A stretch of DNA of 46,103 nt, taken from Chromera velia (lineage: Eukaryota; Sar; Chromeraceae). Shown here in pieces: positions 17,101 through 27,351 of the stretch (positions within the stretch are counted from its first letter, which is position 1; every line of letters starts with the position of its first letter). Below the pieces are notes generated by a model. The model did not search any database and was not told where the DNA came from. It was given only the letters and a program-made list of their open reading frames with translations. Made by a program: the position numbers and the translations under genes. The stretch lies in the NCBI GenBank assembly GCA_018398765.1, contig JAHBMJ010002889.1, positions 49,892-95,994 on the forward strand. Reading direction: 5' to 3'.

Positions 17101-19017
17101 TCATTAATGTTTGGGAGAAAAGACAGATGAGGGCACAGAAGGAGGGAGGAGGAGGGGATCTGTCTTCCTTCCTTCCGTACTTAATTGCCTCCGTGGCCGA
17201 TCGACCCTCCCATCTACTCATCAATCCATCCACTCTTTCTGACATCAACGTGCTTTCTTTGTTTGTTGTCTGCATGCATGCAGGAAATAGACGACGTCCG
17301 TGTGATGCTGCGGGACTGCTCTACCCGCTCTCTGGTCATGATGGACGAGTTGGGCAGAGGGACGTCGGCAAGGGATGGGGCATCGATCGCAGGGGCTGTC
17401 CTGGAGACCTTGGCGGGTGTGCCTGTGAAGGGAATCTTCGCGACTCACCTCCATGAACTTCTCCAACTGCCTTTGAGAGATCCCAAGGGAAACAAACTCG
17501 TCAGCCTGTGCTGCTGTGGGATTAGTTCCTTTATGCATGGAGGTGTACGTCTTGAGTGAGTGAGATGCATGCTGGTTACTTGCTGCCTTCCTTTCAGAAG
17601 TTGGAAGGGACAGAAGAAATTGTTCTTTTTTGTCCGTCTCTCTATTTTTACCACTCTGTCGTCACCTTGTTCTGTTCAATGAGCGTGTCTTTGTCTGGAT
17701 GTGGAGAAAGGAAGTGAGATACAACCGAATGCATGTATGAAGATCATTTCATGGGTATGGATGACTTGTTCGCAGGTCCGTGAGGATTCGGACGCGTGTG
17801 TGCACCCTGTGAGGATGGGGTTTGAGCGGGATGAAGAGGGAGGAGAGGGGGTTGGGGAGGAAGGGGTGCGTTGGACTTTCCGACTCGAGAGGGGGGTCTG
17901 TACGGAGAGTCTGGCTGTTCAGACAGCTGCTCGGTTCGGCCTTCCACAAAAGGTGTTGGAGAGAACTGTAGAGTTGGGAAAAAGTTTCGATTCGGACTGC
18001 AGGGGTGCTGTTCTTCTTTCTGCTGAGGAGGAGGACGGTTTGTCTGCAGCCTCTACGTGTGGGTCCCTCTCTGATGATTCTTCGGACCCTCTCTGTTCTT
18101 CAGGCTCCTCATCCCACACCGGGGCAGAGACAGAACGTTCAGTAGGGAGAGAGCGAGACGGAGAAATGTTGGAGGGAGAAGGGGGACTGGAAAGAGAGTG
18201 GTTAGAGAGGACTACTTCCTCTTCCTCTTCTGCCGCAGACGTGGACTCTGTTCTCGAAAGGGCAGATGCCATCGTCTCGGGTCTCGTGTCTGATTTCCTC
18301 GCGCCCCTCTTGGCCTCCCCTTCCCCTTCTCCTTCTGCTGCAAGTAGTGCACGGGGCCCTGGCACAGGTAGGCCCGGAGAGGGCCCCTCACCGCTCCCCG
18401 TGTCCCTCTCCATACCTCCCGGATGGGCCGCACCCCCCCGATTGGAGGCCCAGCCGGTTCTCTACCTCCTCGCACTTCCAGTGCCCCTCTCCAGATCTCC
18501 GCCCTCTTCCGATTCCCCCACACGGACTGGAGGAGGACGGGTACAGGGAGGAAAAATAGACGGAGTGAAGCTTTATGTGGGGGAGACGGAGGCGCTCGGA
18601 CAGAGACTGCAGCAACACAGATCCAAGGGCCCAGCATGGAAAGGGGCCCCGGCACTTGCCTGGGCCCTGCCGGCATGGGCTGGGGGGAGGTCGGCAACGC
18701 GTCGTCTGGAGGCTTCTGCCATCGCAAAGCTGCGTGCGTCAGGGTTCCGACTGGAATCAGACCATGATGGATCGCACCAGCACTTCTCTCTGACGGCTCC
18801 ATCCCCCCCACAGCACTCGTCTGACATTCGAACTCAAGTGCCGAGCCCCGCGAATCATCTTGAGAGAGCTTCGGGCCTCCAACTCGCCGGGTCGCCGCCA
18901 GGTATTGAAAACGATGAAACGAAGAGGGTAAAACGCTCTGCCCCCCCAATCATACCTGGAGGTTCTGCTGAGAAAGAAATTGAAGCCGCATTGAAGTGCA
19001 TTACGATCGAAGACTAG
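10112..19017 (+). CDS. MSH1: MutS homologue MSH1 with C-terminal GIY-YIG domain, organelle-targeted
   Basis: Thirteen exons: 10112-10708, 11042-11088, 11428-11778, 12244-12302, 12559-12599, 12807-12848, 12989-13166, 13687-14941, 15328-15550, 15830-16148, 16535-16836, 17284-17499, 17776-19017. Total 1623 aa, against ~1100 for plant MSH1; the excess is Gly/Ser/Glu-rich inserts. Residues ~18-38 are strongly hydrophobic and are followed by a Ser/Arg-rich stretch, like a two-part plastid presequence. The mismatch-recognition domain has 'CGEFYETYG' (~216). The core includes 'RPLPLYLSTAAQIG'. The ATPase has Walker A 'TAPNMSGKST', Walker B 'LVMMDELGRGTS' and the His loop 'FATHLHEL'. The C-terminus has 'KLYVGET', 'QRLQQHR', 'RRLEASAI' and 'HQHF', matching GIY-YIG positions. 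In plants MSH1 suppresses mutation and recombination in mitochondrial and plastid DNA. The small exons at 12244-12848 were placed by alignment and phase. The 13166/13687 junction may shift by a few bases. Confidence 0.88.
10787..10927 (+). repeat. Three tandem 47 bp repeats in MSH1 intron 1
   Basis: Three near-perfect head-to-tail copies of a 47 bp unit (CTTTCCTGTGTG...CAGACTG), each containing TGCATGC. They differ by one or two bases. The copies create Cys/Leu-rich artificial frames on both strands. Confidence 0.9.
11106..11234. repeat. CA microsatellite, 56 bp assembly gap and G-run in MSH1 intron 2
   Basis: (AC)n from about 11106 to 11162, then N from 11168 to 11223, then a run of G. The gap sits inside a simple repeat in an intron, so no coding sequence should be missing. 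Confidence 0.95.
12088..12256 (+). repeat. Tandem duplication of acceptor plus exon start (MSH1 intron 3)
   Basis: A ~61 bp block ending GATTGCAGAACGGAAGACATG occurs at 12088-12148 and 12196-12256 with a few differences. Only the second copy continues into the reading frame that aligns with MSH1 (TEDMPFGDELPFVGI). The first has the same TGCAG acceptor but a dead-end continuation. Confidence 0.85.
13234..13341 (+). repeat. Four tandem 27 bp repeats in MSH1 intron 7
   Basis: Four head-to-tail copies of a 27 bp unit based on TAAGTGCCTTGACAAACAC. In the first and last copies the unit border reads G|GTAAGTG or G|GTGAGTG, resembling donor sites. The last two copies are the most diverged. Confidence 0.85.
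14942..14991 (+). repeat. GTGA tetranucleotide run starting at a 5' splice site
   Basis: The donor of MSH1 intron 8 (AACAG|GTCAGTGAGTGAG) continues directly as GTGA repeats for about 50 bp, so the microsatellite is in register with the splice donor. Confidence 0.85.
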
Positions 19018-19761
19018 AAATTGTTAGAGAAATTGTCTTTGCAATGACTCACTCATATTTACTTTTATGATTTGCTAGATGATTTGTGCACATAACATAA
19101 CTCCCTAAAGAGTATTACTAGTGGGTTCATTATCGCTTCCAACTCTTTCGATCTCCATCATAAAAAACAAACCTTTTAAAAATTGCTAGTGAGATAGGCC
19201 AGTGATATTGAAAGGATTATAGTTGAAAAGCCCACGAATTAATATTTGATTTGCGTATTTGATCTAAAATTGGTTTAAATTTATCCAGATTTGATAGGGG
19301 GGTCTAGAAAGGTCTTCTCAGACAGTTTAATTTGATTTAAAATAAAGTTTATCCTCAAATCAAATCAAACCAAACCTGAACCGTATTACCTGCTCACAAA
19401 GTTTCATGAAACTTTTTAAAAAACTTATTAGTAACAGTTATTCCCCAAACATAAGTTTGGAAGGGAAAAAAAAAAATCCCAAAAAAATAAACAGGAATTT
19501 TTAGTCCAATTAAAATTCTAAGTAATTTTACGGTACTTTTTTGGACATGTTATGCTTGGACAATGTTTTGATAAAGAATTTTATTGAATGAACACAAGAT
19601 GTTTAAGAAGAATGAATGTTTGTTAAACTTTGTTTACTGCTTGAAGTCTGTTTCTTACACCTCTCTAATTGATTTGTACTTCTTGGCTGCCTTTGGCCTT
19701 CCCTGCAGCCATCGGAGTCTGATTCGGAGAAGGAGATCTTCCGAGATTGAATGCGCGCAGC
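19018..19761. other. AT-rich intergenic spacer downstream of MSH1
   Basis: AT-rich sequence with A-runs (19469-19480) and no open frame of note. It should contain the MSH1 3' end. The neighbouring gene(s) on the minus strand point toward it, so the arrangement is convergent. Confidence 0.5.
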
Positions 19762-20039
19762 CTCTCCCTCTCCTTCCTCTTCTCCTGTCCATCCGTACAT
19801 TGTACTCCACAGTTTCTTTGCCCTTATAGCCCTCTCTGTCTCCCTGTTCTCCGCCTTCCCGGCCTACTTCGTCTTCGTCCCGCCCGTCTCCTCCAACTGT
19901 GCGTAGCCCAACTTGGAGTCGTCAGGCTGCATGCAGACAGACAGACAGACAGACAGGCAGAGAGACAGAGAGACAGACAGAGAGACAGCTGGCTGGGTGT
20001 GTGATCCCCTAATCTTATGCCTTTCTGAGCAGACGTCAA
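19762..20039 (-). repeat. Exon-bearing duplication, copy A
   Basis: About 280 bp roughly 90% identical at its core to 22582-22863, in the same orientation. On the minus strand it carries a (GTCT)n tract, a CTGCATGCAG acceptor and a frame PDDSKLGYAQLEETGGTKTK that ends in TAG at about 19886. It could be the terminal exon of the minus-strand gene, but the splice phase of the nearest upstream exon (20465-20242) does not join to that frame, so its status is open. Confidence 0.7.
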
Positions 20040-20241
20040 GAATCAGATGAAACAACGCAGGCAGGAAAAAATGAGTATAGAAATGCCAGTTGAGAAAGAA
20101 AGGAGACGATAATTAAACAAAAACTTTAAGAGGGACAGACAGCCTCGGATGATAAAAGGAGCCCAACAGACGCACGCAGAATCAAAAGCATGCGGTCCTG
20201 ACCACTTCTCCTAGCTGTGATCCACGGAGCGTCTCTCCTAC

Positions 20242-22166
20242 CTCGACTTTCGCCACCCCAAGTCGTGCTTGCTGGCCGCCGGCACTTCTGTAAATCGCTG
20301 TGACCGTGATAGTCAGGGCATTTGTCGAGGCAGGGGGACGCATGCAGCATGACCTTGCCTTCGATTTTGGCATCGAAGTGTCTCTCTAGCCCGCTGGCTG
20401 CGGGCACCAGGGGGAAGGGGGAGGTCTTCGGGGCCCCGATCAGCGACTCGATCCCGTCTCCGTACCTGCATGCATAGGACCCCCCCCGTGAAGGCATTGC
20501 AGCACACGCACGCATACGCATATCATCATCCTTTTGATTACCTCAGGTGCAGGGGTGAAAGCGGGAGCTAGTGGGAGCAGTGATGCAGCCTTCTATTCAT
20601 TCATTCCTTCGGAGGGTGGACATAAAAAGTTGTCATTTCAGCGTGTATGTGTGTGTCAATTGTTGACGGGGGAGCATGAGTGACTTAATTCTTGCAGGTG
20701 CATGAATCAGATCTACCCCCGCCAAGTGAGGGATTGCATGCACGCCCAACTCCAGACGAACTGACTAACTGACTTTGCACAGAAGTAGACAGTGTCCTCC
20801 TCGGTCGGTTTCGGAATGCGAGCGTCGCTCAGCCCGTGCAAGGTCACCTGCATAAAATTAAAGAAAAGGAGAAGGAAGCTAGATGGATGCTTCTTTATTT
20901 CTGTACTGATTCATATCCTTTCTGTCTGTCTATCACTGTTTATCGTTTTCTCTTTCTTTGTATCCCTTTCTTTTTGCTATCTGTCTGTTTCCTGTGTCTC
21001 TTTTTTTCTGCATGTTTCTGCCTTTTATTTCGAATCTTTCTTCTTCGCTTCATTTATATGCGTATTCACGTCTGATTTCTTCCCTCAGTCACTCACACGC
21101 CCTCTTCCGATCCCGAATTCAGCGAACGGGAGCTAGGAACGGGAGAAATGAATGAACGAACAAACGAATGGGCAAACCAACGAAAGAACGAACGAGCGAA
21201 CGAAGGATAAGGAGAAATGAACGAACGTCGAACGAACGGGTAAAACGAAAGAACAAACGAACGAACGAACCAACAGGAGAAATGAATGAAAGAACGAACG
21301 AACGAACGAACAAACAAACAAACGAACGAATGAACGAACGAACGATCGGGAGAAATGAACGAACGAACGAACGAACGATCGGGAAAAATAAATGAACGAA
21401 CGAACGAACGAACGAACGGGGGAAATGAACGAAAGAACGAACGAACGAACGGGGAAAATGAACGAAAGAACAAACAAACGGGGGAAATGAACGAAAGAAC
21501 GAGTGAACGAACGAACGAACAGATGAAATGAACGAAGGAAGGCAAAAACGTACCTGGTGGCCAGGGTTCTACTTCTCCCTGCATGCCGGAGATCGGAGAG
21601 GACGAGGAGGATTGAAGAAGCGGGAACCCCATGCATGCAGAAGGAAGAAGCGTCCCTCCTGCAGATCGAGAGCTAGGCGCACGAATAACGATCGAGAAAG
21701 CTTGCGGGCAAGAATTGAAGAATCATTCATCCCCGTCCATCGATCCAGATTTTACTCCCACACAGCCGAACTTCAAGGGGGTGGGCATTGATTGCATGCC
21801 AGGCGTCGAACTTGGCAAAGAAGAACAATTAAATTTGAAACATCAATCTACACGATGAATGTCATTTCAACTCGGCACACATTCGACGAGACGGTCACCT
21901 CGAAGCGGCAGCTCCAAGAAAATAACTTAAGCGCTCGAGAAGGAGACCGTCTCATGCAGACAAGTTGACTGAAGCCTCTCACTCTCAAATGGAAGAAACC
22001 GACGGAACGCCCCAACACATACAAGTATAGGCTCTCACCTACAGTTACCAGAAAATTCACGGACCTGTTCGGGGGGGATGTTGTGCCCTGTCGCCTTGAG
22101 GAAGGATTTAAATCTGCTGTCTGTCCAACCTGTACGTCCACGGGAGACGGATCTGGCGATATCCAT
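20242..22166 (-). CDS. Unidentified multi-exon gene (partial model)
   Basis: Supported exons in minus order: 22166-22049 (begins MDIARSVSRG, phase 1 at its end), 21925-21879, 21810-21756, 20847-20774 (VTLHGLSDARIPKPTEEDTV) and 20465-20242 (YGDGIESLIGAPKTSPFPLV). The phase-1 join 22049/21925, the phase-0 join 21879/21810 and the phase-2 join 20774/20465 agree. A short exon near 21600 (GGAGAAGTAGAACC...) has the right splice signals, but its frame cannot be closed with the next exon. The exon at 20465-20242 is Cys/His-containing ('ASPCLDKCPDYHGHSDL'). I do not recognise the family and assign no function. It may be the 3' part of the gene at 23221-26606, or a separate gene starting at the ATG at 22166. 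A possible last exon lies in the duplicated segment at about 19886-19945. Confidence 0.4.
21140..21545. repeat. GAAC tetranucleotide array
   Basis: About 400 bp of GAAC repeats with AAAT, CGGG and GATC interruptions at fairly regular spacing. On the minus strand it encodes artificial Ser-Phe-Val-Arg repeats. It lies in an intron of the unidentified minus-strand gene. Confidence 0.9.
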
Positions 22167-22581
22167 CTGTACATACTCAGCAAGCACTCATGCATGAAGG
22201 GGGCACGCAGGCAGGCAGGCAGGCAGGCAGGCAGGAAGGGGGCGGAAACACATCTGGAGAGAGGCTCCGCTTGCAAAGAGCAATCACCTTGCAACCAGTC
22301 AATGCAGACCGAAGTCCATGCAGGAAGGGAAGGACACATGCGAACAGGCAGGTTACCATATGCAGAAATGCCATGCAAGCACTCATGCATGAAAAGACAT
22401 GCACGCAGGATAGAGGTTCAAACAGCTTCTTCCTTCGATTTGAGGGAGTGGACACAATTGTGACCGGGTAGAGAATCGCGTCAGAAATTGATCGAGCGCA
22501 TCGATTGACCTACTCTGCTCCTCCCTTGTCTCTTTCATCGAGGCGCTTCTGCCTCGTCCTCTGCCCCCCTCCCGTCTCTCT

Positions 22582-22863
22582 TTCCCTCTCCCTCTCCTCC
22601 GCCTTCTCCTGTCCCGTCGTATGCAGCGCTCCACAGTCTGTTCGCTCTGTCGGCCTTCTCTGTCTCCCTCTGCCCGCCCTTCCCGGCCCACTTCGTCTTC
22701 GTCCCGCCCGTCTCCTCCAACTGTGCGTAGCCCAACTTGGAGTCATCAGGCTGCATGCAGACAGACAGACAGACAGACAGGCAGAGAGAAAGAGAGACAG
22801 ACAAAGAGGCAGCTGGCTGGGTGTGTGATCTTCTAATCTTATGCCTTCCTGAGCAGACGTCAA
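22582..22863 (-). repeat. Exon-bearing duplication, copy B
   Basis: Partner of 19762-20039, 2.8 kb away in the same orientation. The TAG that closes the PDDSKLGYAQLEETGGTKTK frame in copy A is TGG here, so the frame continues for ~50 codons of Gly/Glu/Arg-rich sequence. The flanking (GTCT)n tract and TGCATGCAG acceptor are also copied. Confidence 0.7.
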
Positions 22864-23220
22864 CGTACAGAGCGAATCCGAAATGGAGTGCTCCCTCTCT
22901 CTGATAGAGAAAGTCGACGCTTAATTGTTATAAATGGCCCGGATTCACTGCGAGCATCGATCTAGCCTTCGGTGATTGAGAAGCCAGTATGGACGGGAGA
23001 GCTTTCTAAGAAGGAGACAGAGAGTATGCAGCCGGAAGCAGACAGCCAATGGAGACAAACACAATGAAGCTCGCTACCGCAATCTGATGTCGGTCGGGTG
23101 GTCGGGAGACGGAAATCTATCTTCACAAAAAAGTGAAGGGATCAAAAGCTCATAAATGCATTTTGATTCAAAGCATTCAATCTGAATGTGATTGACGCCA
23201 CTGTCCTTAGAAGAACTCAC

Positions 23221-26200
23221 CGGCGTTGAAGAAGAGGAAGGTCAAGAGGGGACCACAGCAGTTCCATTGTTCTGCAGCGCAACAAAACAACACAAAGGGG
23301 ACGAGATGAAAAAAAGCCATGCATGAGGCTGTTGGACCATGAGCAAAAAAATTGACCTGAATGATATAGGCTGAATCTCCAGCCACTCTTCAGCTGGAGG
23401 GAGATCAAGAGCAGGATCTGCAGTCTCTATTCACTGCTGGAGTGTCGCTGTCGGTACTGCTGCTTTGTCCATTTTGAGGGTGGCCAGAGTCCGAATTGCC
23501 TTCTTGACTGTGTCTGCCTCTTCCTTTTCTTCCTCGTTCCCTTCCTTTGCAGCAATGTCTGGGTCCTCGAATCCCAGTTCCATTACTGCCTGCTTCCTTG
23601 TGCGCAGAGCGTCAAAGACAACCAGAATCCGCCTTGAAGTTTCGAGGCGCCCTCCAACTCCCACCTGCATGGACAGTGTACAAACATTTGACTTTCTTTC
23701 TTTGGCATTGTTCTCATCGTCTGGATTGACATGAATGCTTGGTTTCTGTCAAAAAATACTCAATTGCTTTCTGTCGTGTCATGCTTCACCTCCCCTTTTT
23801 CCTTCTTGAAAGGCCTTTTTCTCTTTCCTTCTTTCTTTCCTTAATTCTTTCTTTCTTTCTTCCTTCCTTCCTTCCTTTCTTTCTTTCTTTCTTCCTTCCT
23901 TCTTTCCTTCCTTCCTGCCTTTCCTTCTTTCTTTCTTTTTCTTTCTTCCTGCTTCTTCCCCTTCCTTCCCCCCCTTCCTCCCCTCCCTCCCCTTCTCTCC
24001 TCTTTCCTCCTTCCCTCCCTCCCTTCCTTCCTTCCTTCCTTCCTTTTTTTCTTTCTTTCTTTGCTCCCTTCGTTCTTTCGTCCCCCCTTTACACACAAAA
24101 AAGCAAGGGCAGAAACAACCGAAGACGGAAAGGCGGACCCAGAAATGGACACAGATAAATATGCACGACCAGCCACAGAGACACGCTTGCAAGGACACAT
24201 GCAGAAGCAAGGGGCCCAATAGAGACCTTCTAGCAGAAAAGCAAGTTAGTTCTGAATTCGACTCAAGCAGAAGGGGTAAAACTTGAGAGCAGAAGCAGAG
24301 TCTCGAAGCAGAGTTGTAGAGGGCCCGACTTTTCAAATGACTCTGTCATGTATAGGATTTACCGGTGGCAAAAAAGCAATGGGTTGTACCAGCACAAGCA
24401 CCAACCACCCGTGCAGCATTTGCAGGCTCTGCAGCAGCAAGAACAACGACACTTCCCGCAGCAGCAGCCAGCTAGGGTCAGCTTTTGTCGCACAGCTCTC
24501 AAAAGGGCGAAACAAAACTTAACACAGTTGACGCCCAGAAGGTGGTAAAAGTTTGGGCTCCACACCTTCCTCATACCTACTGTGACTGACTTGCACGAAA
24601 ATACAGAGAGAGAAACAAAGACGGTCTTTCCAGATTTATCTACACGTTATCTGTGCGAGCAACAGATGCATCAGAGCCTCCCTTCCTTCCCGTTAGAGAC
24701 TCAAGTCATCTCCTGCACTGCTTCTTCAAAGGTTTCTGCCAGCCTCCAACGAATTCTGTAATACTACGGAGCGACCTCCAAGGAGCGGACTTCTTGAATC
24801 ACAACCCCCCCCCCCGCAGCCAAAAGAGAAGACGGTCGTGAATCGCCCACAGGCACTGATGAGGTGCAATTCTGTATGAAATAAGCCAAAATAGTACCAT
24901 CCAGCCGTTAAAATATAAAAAAACAAATTGACTGGCCAGAGGTTTATGAGAAGCGTGCCAAGAAAGCTTAAGATGCCGCAACAAGTGCGGTCGAGTGCGG
25001 TACCAGACAGTGCGGTAGCTGCCGGACAAAAAATACACAAGTAACACAACCAGAAAGAGGTCGCACGGCTCTCAAAAGGGCGAAACAGAATTTAATACAG
25101 TTCACGCCCAGAGGGTGGTAAATGTCGGGGTCCTATACACCCCTCATGCTTTCTTTCTTTCTTGTCTCTGAGAGCTCCTTGCCTGCTCCTTCTCACTTCT
25201 ACCCTCCCTCCCTCCCAGTACCTAGTTCTAGTACACCTAGGGATCTTGCCGTTCAACAACCCCAACCCATCATTCTGCAGCATATTAACAGCAACAACAA
25301 AAGAACCACTTTTGCATACGTGAGTTTTTGTGCATTCATTGCAGCGTTGTGGGAGCAAGTGGAACATGCGAAAGCATGCAGGTTTAATAATACGTTCAGT
25401 TGACTGGTCGAGTGCTGACTTATGCAGAAAGGATCGAGCATGCAGAGATCCACGCATCTGACCTGACGGCATACAAAGTACATGCGCTCGATCATCTGCT
25501 GGTTGCCCCTTAATTCGTTTGTGAAGTCCCTCAACTGTGATTTCTCCTTCCCCCCCTCTCCTTCCTTTGCATTCGCAGAGGCCCCCCTTCCCTCCCTCCC
25601 TGCCTCCCTAAGAGGACCCCCATGCATGCAGGTCGACGACACAATCTTGACAATGAAGTCCTCTAGTGATCCTCCTAACACCTGCAAATAGTGAGAAGAT
25701 CAGACAGACAGACAGACACATGTTGCTCACATACAGATATGTTTGAGAGGCCCCATGAACTCGCCCCATGGGCATATGTGGAGGTCAAGAGGTTCACCCT
25801 GCAATTGAACTCATTCCAATTCCCCACATGAACCAACGTGCGTATGATTGAATTGACATCCCTAACAAACAGGAGAACTTCAAGCGACTTCAAGGCAATC
25901 GCTCTTGTGTCTCGAGACTGTGTATTCCAAGGGGAGGAGAAAGATGAAGAACAATCGGAGTCAAGCCATGCAGTCGGACTCATAGGGGAAATACGTGAAT
26001 ATAACTGCCGAGTATCACGCAGGAGACGGGAACAGTCTACAGTGAACGGAAGACAGAACTCGGGGTCTTCACATTTAATTTATGCCAGTCCGATGGGAGC
26101 CTGCATAAGGTCTCCTGGCTCTAGTAGACTCTCCTTTAAAGTACCCACCACTGCATAGTGAGAGAGACGAAGTCACAAAAAGTAAGATGAAGAAGACGAT

Positions 26201-26606
26201 GAGGGCTCCCAGATGCTGTGCAGCACAAGAGAAAGAACGGAGCAACAGAAGAAGAGGAAGATGAGAGAAATGACAATAGGACTCGAGAATCAATGGGTAG
26301 AACGCATACCTTGAGCGCAAAATTCTTCTGCGGCTCTTTCCGTCACTGAGCTGCTCAAACGTCCCGCCTGCTCTACTAAAAGCCGGCTCGGCCTGTCTTG
26401 GCCTTCACAGCAACTTACAGACTCTCCCGGAGAATGTTCAAAAAGTGACAGACCACATTTTGAGTATTTAAGCGCGTCGGGCGAAGAAAAAAATATGTAA
26501 TCTCTGCATCAAGTCTGCCGGCCGGTGACGCATCACACAACTGCTCAAAGGACTGGCCAAACACCTCAAGGGCCTGCCGATCCTGTCCAGGTGGTCTGCT
26601 GATGTT
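23221..26606 (-). CDS. Unidentified multi-exon gene (partial model)
   Basis: Minus-strand exons supported by frame, splice sites and phase: ~26606-26419 (RPPGQDRQALEVFGQSFEQL...), 26100 to 26073 or 26055, 25917-25735 (61 codons), 25681-25643, 25534-25463 (LRDFTNELRGNQQMIERMYF), 23664-23458 (69 codons), 23393-23357 and 23271-23221 (QWNCCGPLLTFLFFNA). The five exons from 26606 to 25463 join cleanly (phases 2,0,0,0), and the three from 23664 to 23221 join cleanly (0,1). What lies between 25463 and 23664 is unresolved; a small exon near 25277 is possible. The first exon is unknown; ATGGCTCG|GTAAAA at 26658 would fit. The translated pieces look like helical, mixed-charge globular protein with one short hydrophobic stretch at the end. 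I do not recognise the family. The gene is divergent from the PKA regulatory-subunit gene. Confidence 0.45.
23815..24075. repeat. CTTT/CTTC pyrimidine tract
   Basis: About 260 bp of almost pure pyrimidine on the plus strand (CTTT, CTTC and CCTC units). Its minus-strand reading is an artificial Lys/Glu/Arg-rich frame. It lies between exons of the unidentified minus-strand gene. Confidence 0.9.
24488..24575 (+). repeat. 88 bp direct repeat, copy 1
   Basis: Begins TCGCACAGCTCTCAAAAGGG and contains ACGCCCAGAAGGTGGTAAA. It is about 80-85% identical to 25061-25147. Neither copy has an evident coding frame. It may be the ends of a small insertion or a dispersed short element. Confidence 0.75.
25061..25147 (+). 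repeat. 88 bp direct repeat, copy 2
   Basis: Begins TCGCACGGCTCTCAAAAGGG and contains ACGCCCAGAGGGTGGTAAA. It is in the same orientation as 24488-24575, with 485 bp between the copies. Confidence 0.75.
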
Positions 26607-26658
26607 TCAATCCAAAACAGCGTTTATGCGGGACAGGCCGGATTTTTTACCGAGCCAT

Positions 26659-27351
26659 TGTTCCGAGGGACCAACAACAAACAGACATGCTAGCAGACAT
26701 GACCAGAATTGTTGTTGTAAACATGGTCGTGACACCACTTGACTCGAAGTCTTTCTCGCCGGCGACTCAACATGACCAAAGAGGTGTTGCTTGGTCAGAC
26801 ATGGTCGAAGTTCAACGATCGGTGTTGCTATGGTGTTGCTGCACGCGCTGTTCAACGCGGCTGCTGCCGCGCGGTGTTGCGCCATGCATGCAGCAAATTA
26901 ATTGCTATGCATCCACGAACCCTCGTTCAATTAATTGCTCGCGGCTGCATCGGGTGCCTAAAAAGTTTTAGTCACATCGCATGCAGCTAGCGCGATCGAG
27001 GTGCCCCGCCGCGCACGCCCCCCACCCCGCGTCTGACTGCCCGCGGGCCCCATGCAATCCGGGCCGCGGGCCTGCATGTAACAGCTGGTGTTGCTGAACA
27101 CGTACGTCAAGTCAGCAGAGGAAAGTGTTTGCAGAGCGTGACAACACACATATGCAGGAAGGTAGGCACTCTGACTAACCGATATCTTGATTTGACTACC
27201 GTGAATTCAACCTAGAAACACTTGAGAGCTCATTCCTTTCCACCTGTCCACCGAGTGACTGGACACCCACGGAGTGTCTGACCTTCGTGCCGTCCGCGTC
27301 ACGTCCCTCTGGTCTGTCACGGACCAAACCCATCGTTGACACCCTTAAAAG
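26659..27351. promoter_or_regulatory. Divergent 5' region with a GC-rich patch
   Basis: Sits between the unidentified minus-strand gene and the PKA regulatory-subunit gene. It contains a GC-rich, CpG-dense patch at about 26990-27075 within otherwise mixed sequence, and several GCATGCA palindromes (near 26882 and 26979). Promoters of both genes are expected here. No specific element can be named. Confidence 0.4.

Noticed and set aside
10112-19017. Bacterial contamination or a horizontally acquired intact MutS
   Set aside because: The gene has 12 introns with the same splice-site style as its neighbours, so it is a resident nuclear gene whatever its deeper origin.
21093-21636. Long Ser-Phe-Val-Arg-rich minus-strand frames (up to 179 aa)
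   Set aside because: They are created by the GAAC tetranucleotide array. Unbroken frames are expected because many phases of the repeat lack stops.
22383-22691. Arg/Gly/Glu-rich minus-strand frame of 102 aa
   Set aside because: It is an alternate frame of the duplicated segment (copy B). It is not distinguishable from chance in purine-rich DNA and is not called as a gene.
23739-24336. Lys/Glu/Arg-rich (minus) and Phe/Leu/Ser-rich (plus) frames
   Set aside because: They are artefacts of a CTTT/CTTC pyrimidine tract.
24726-25049. Hydrophobic minus-strand frame resembling a membrane protein
   Set aside because: Hydrophobicity comes from T-rich sequence. There are no clear splice sites or family features, and it partly overlaps the A/T-rich interval between the 88 bp repeats.
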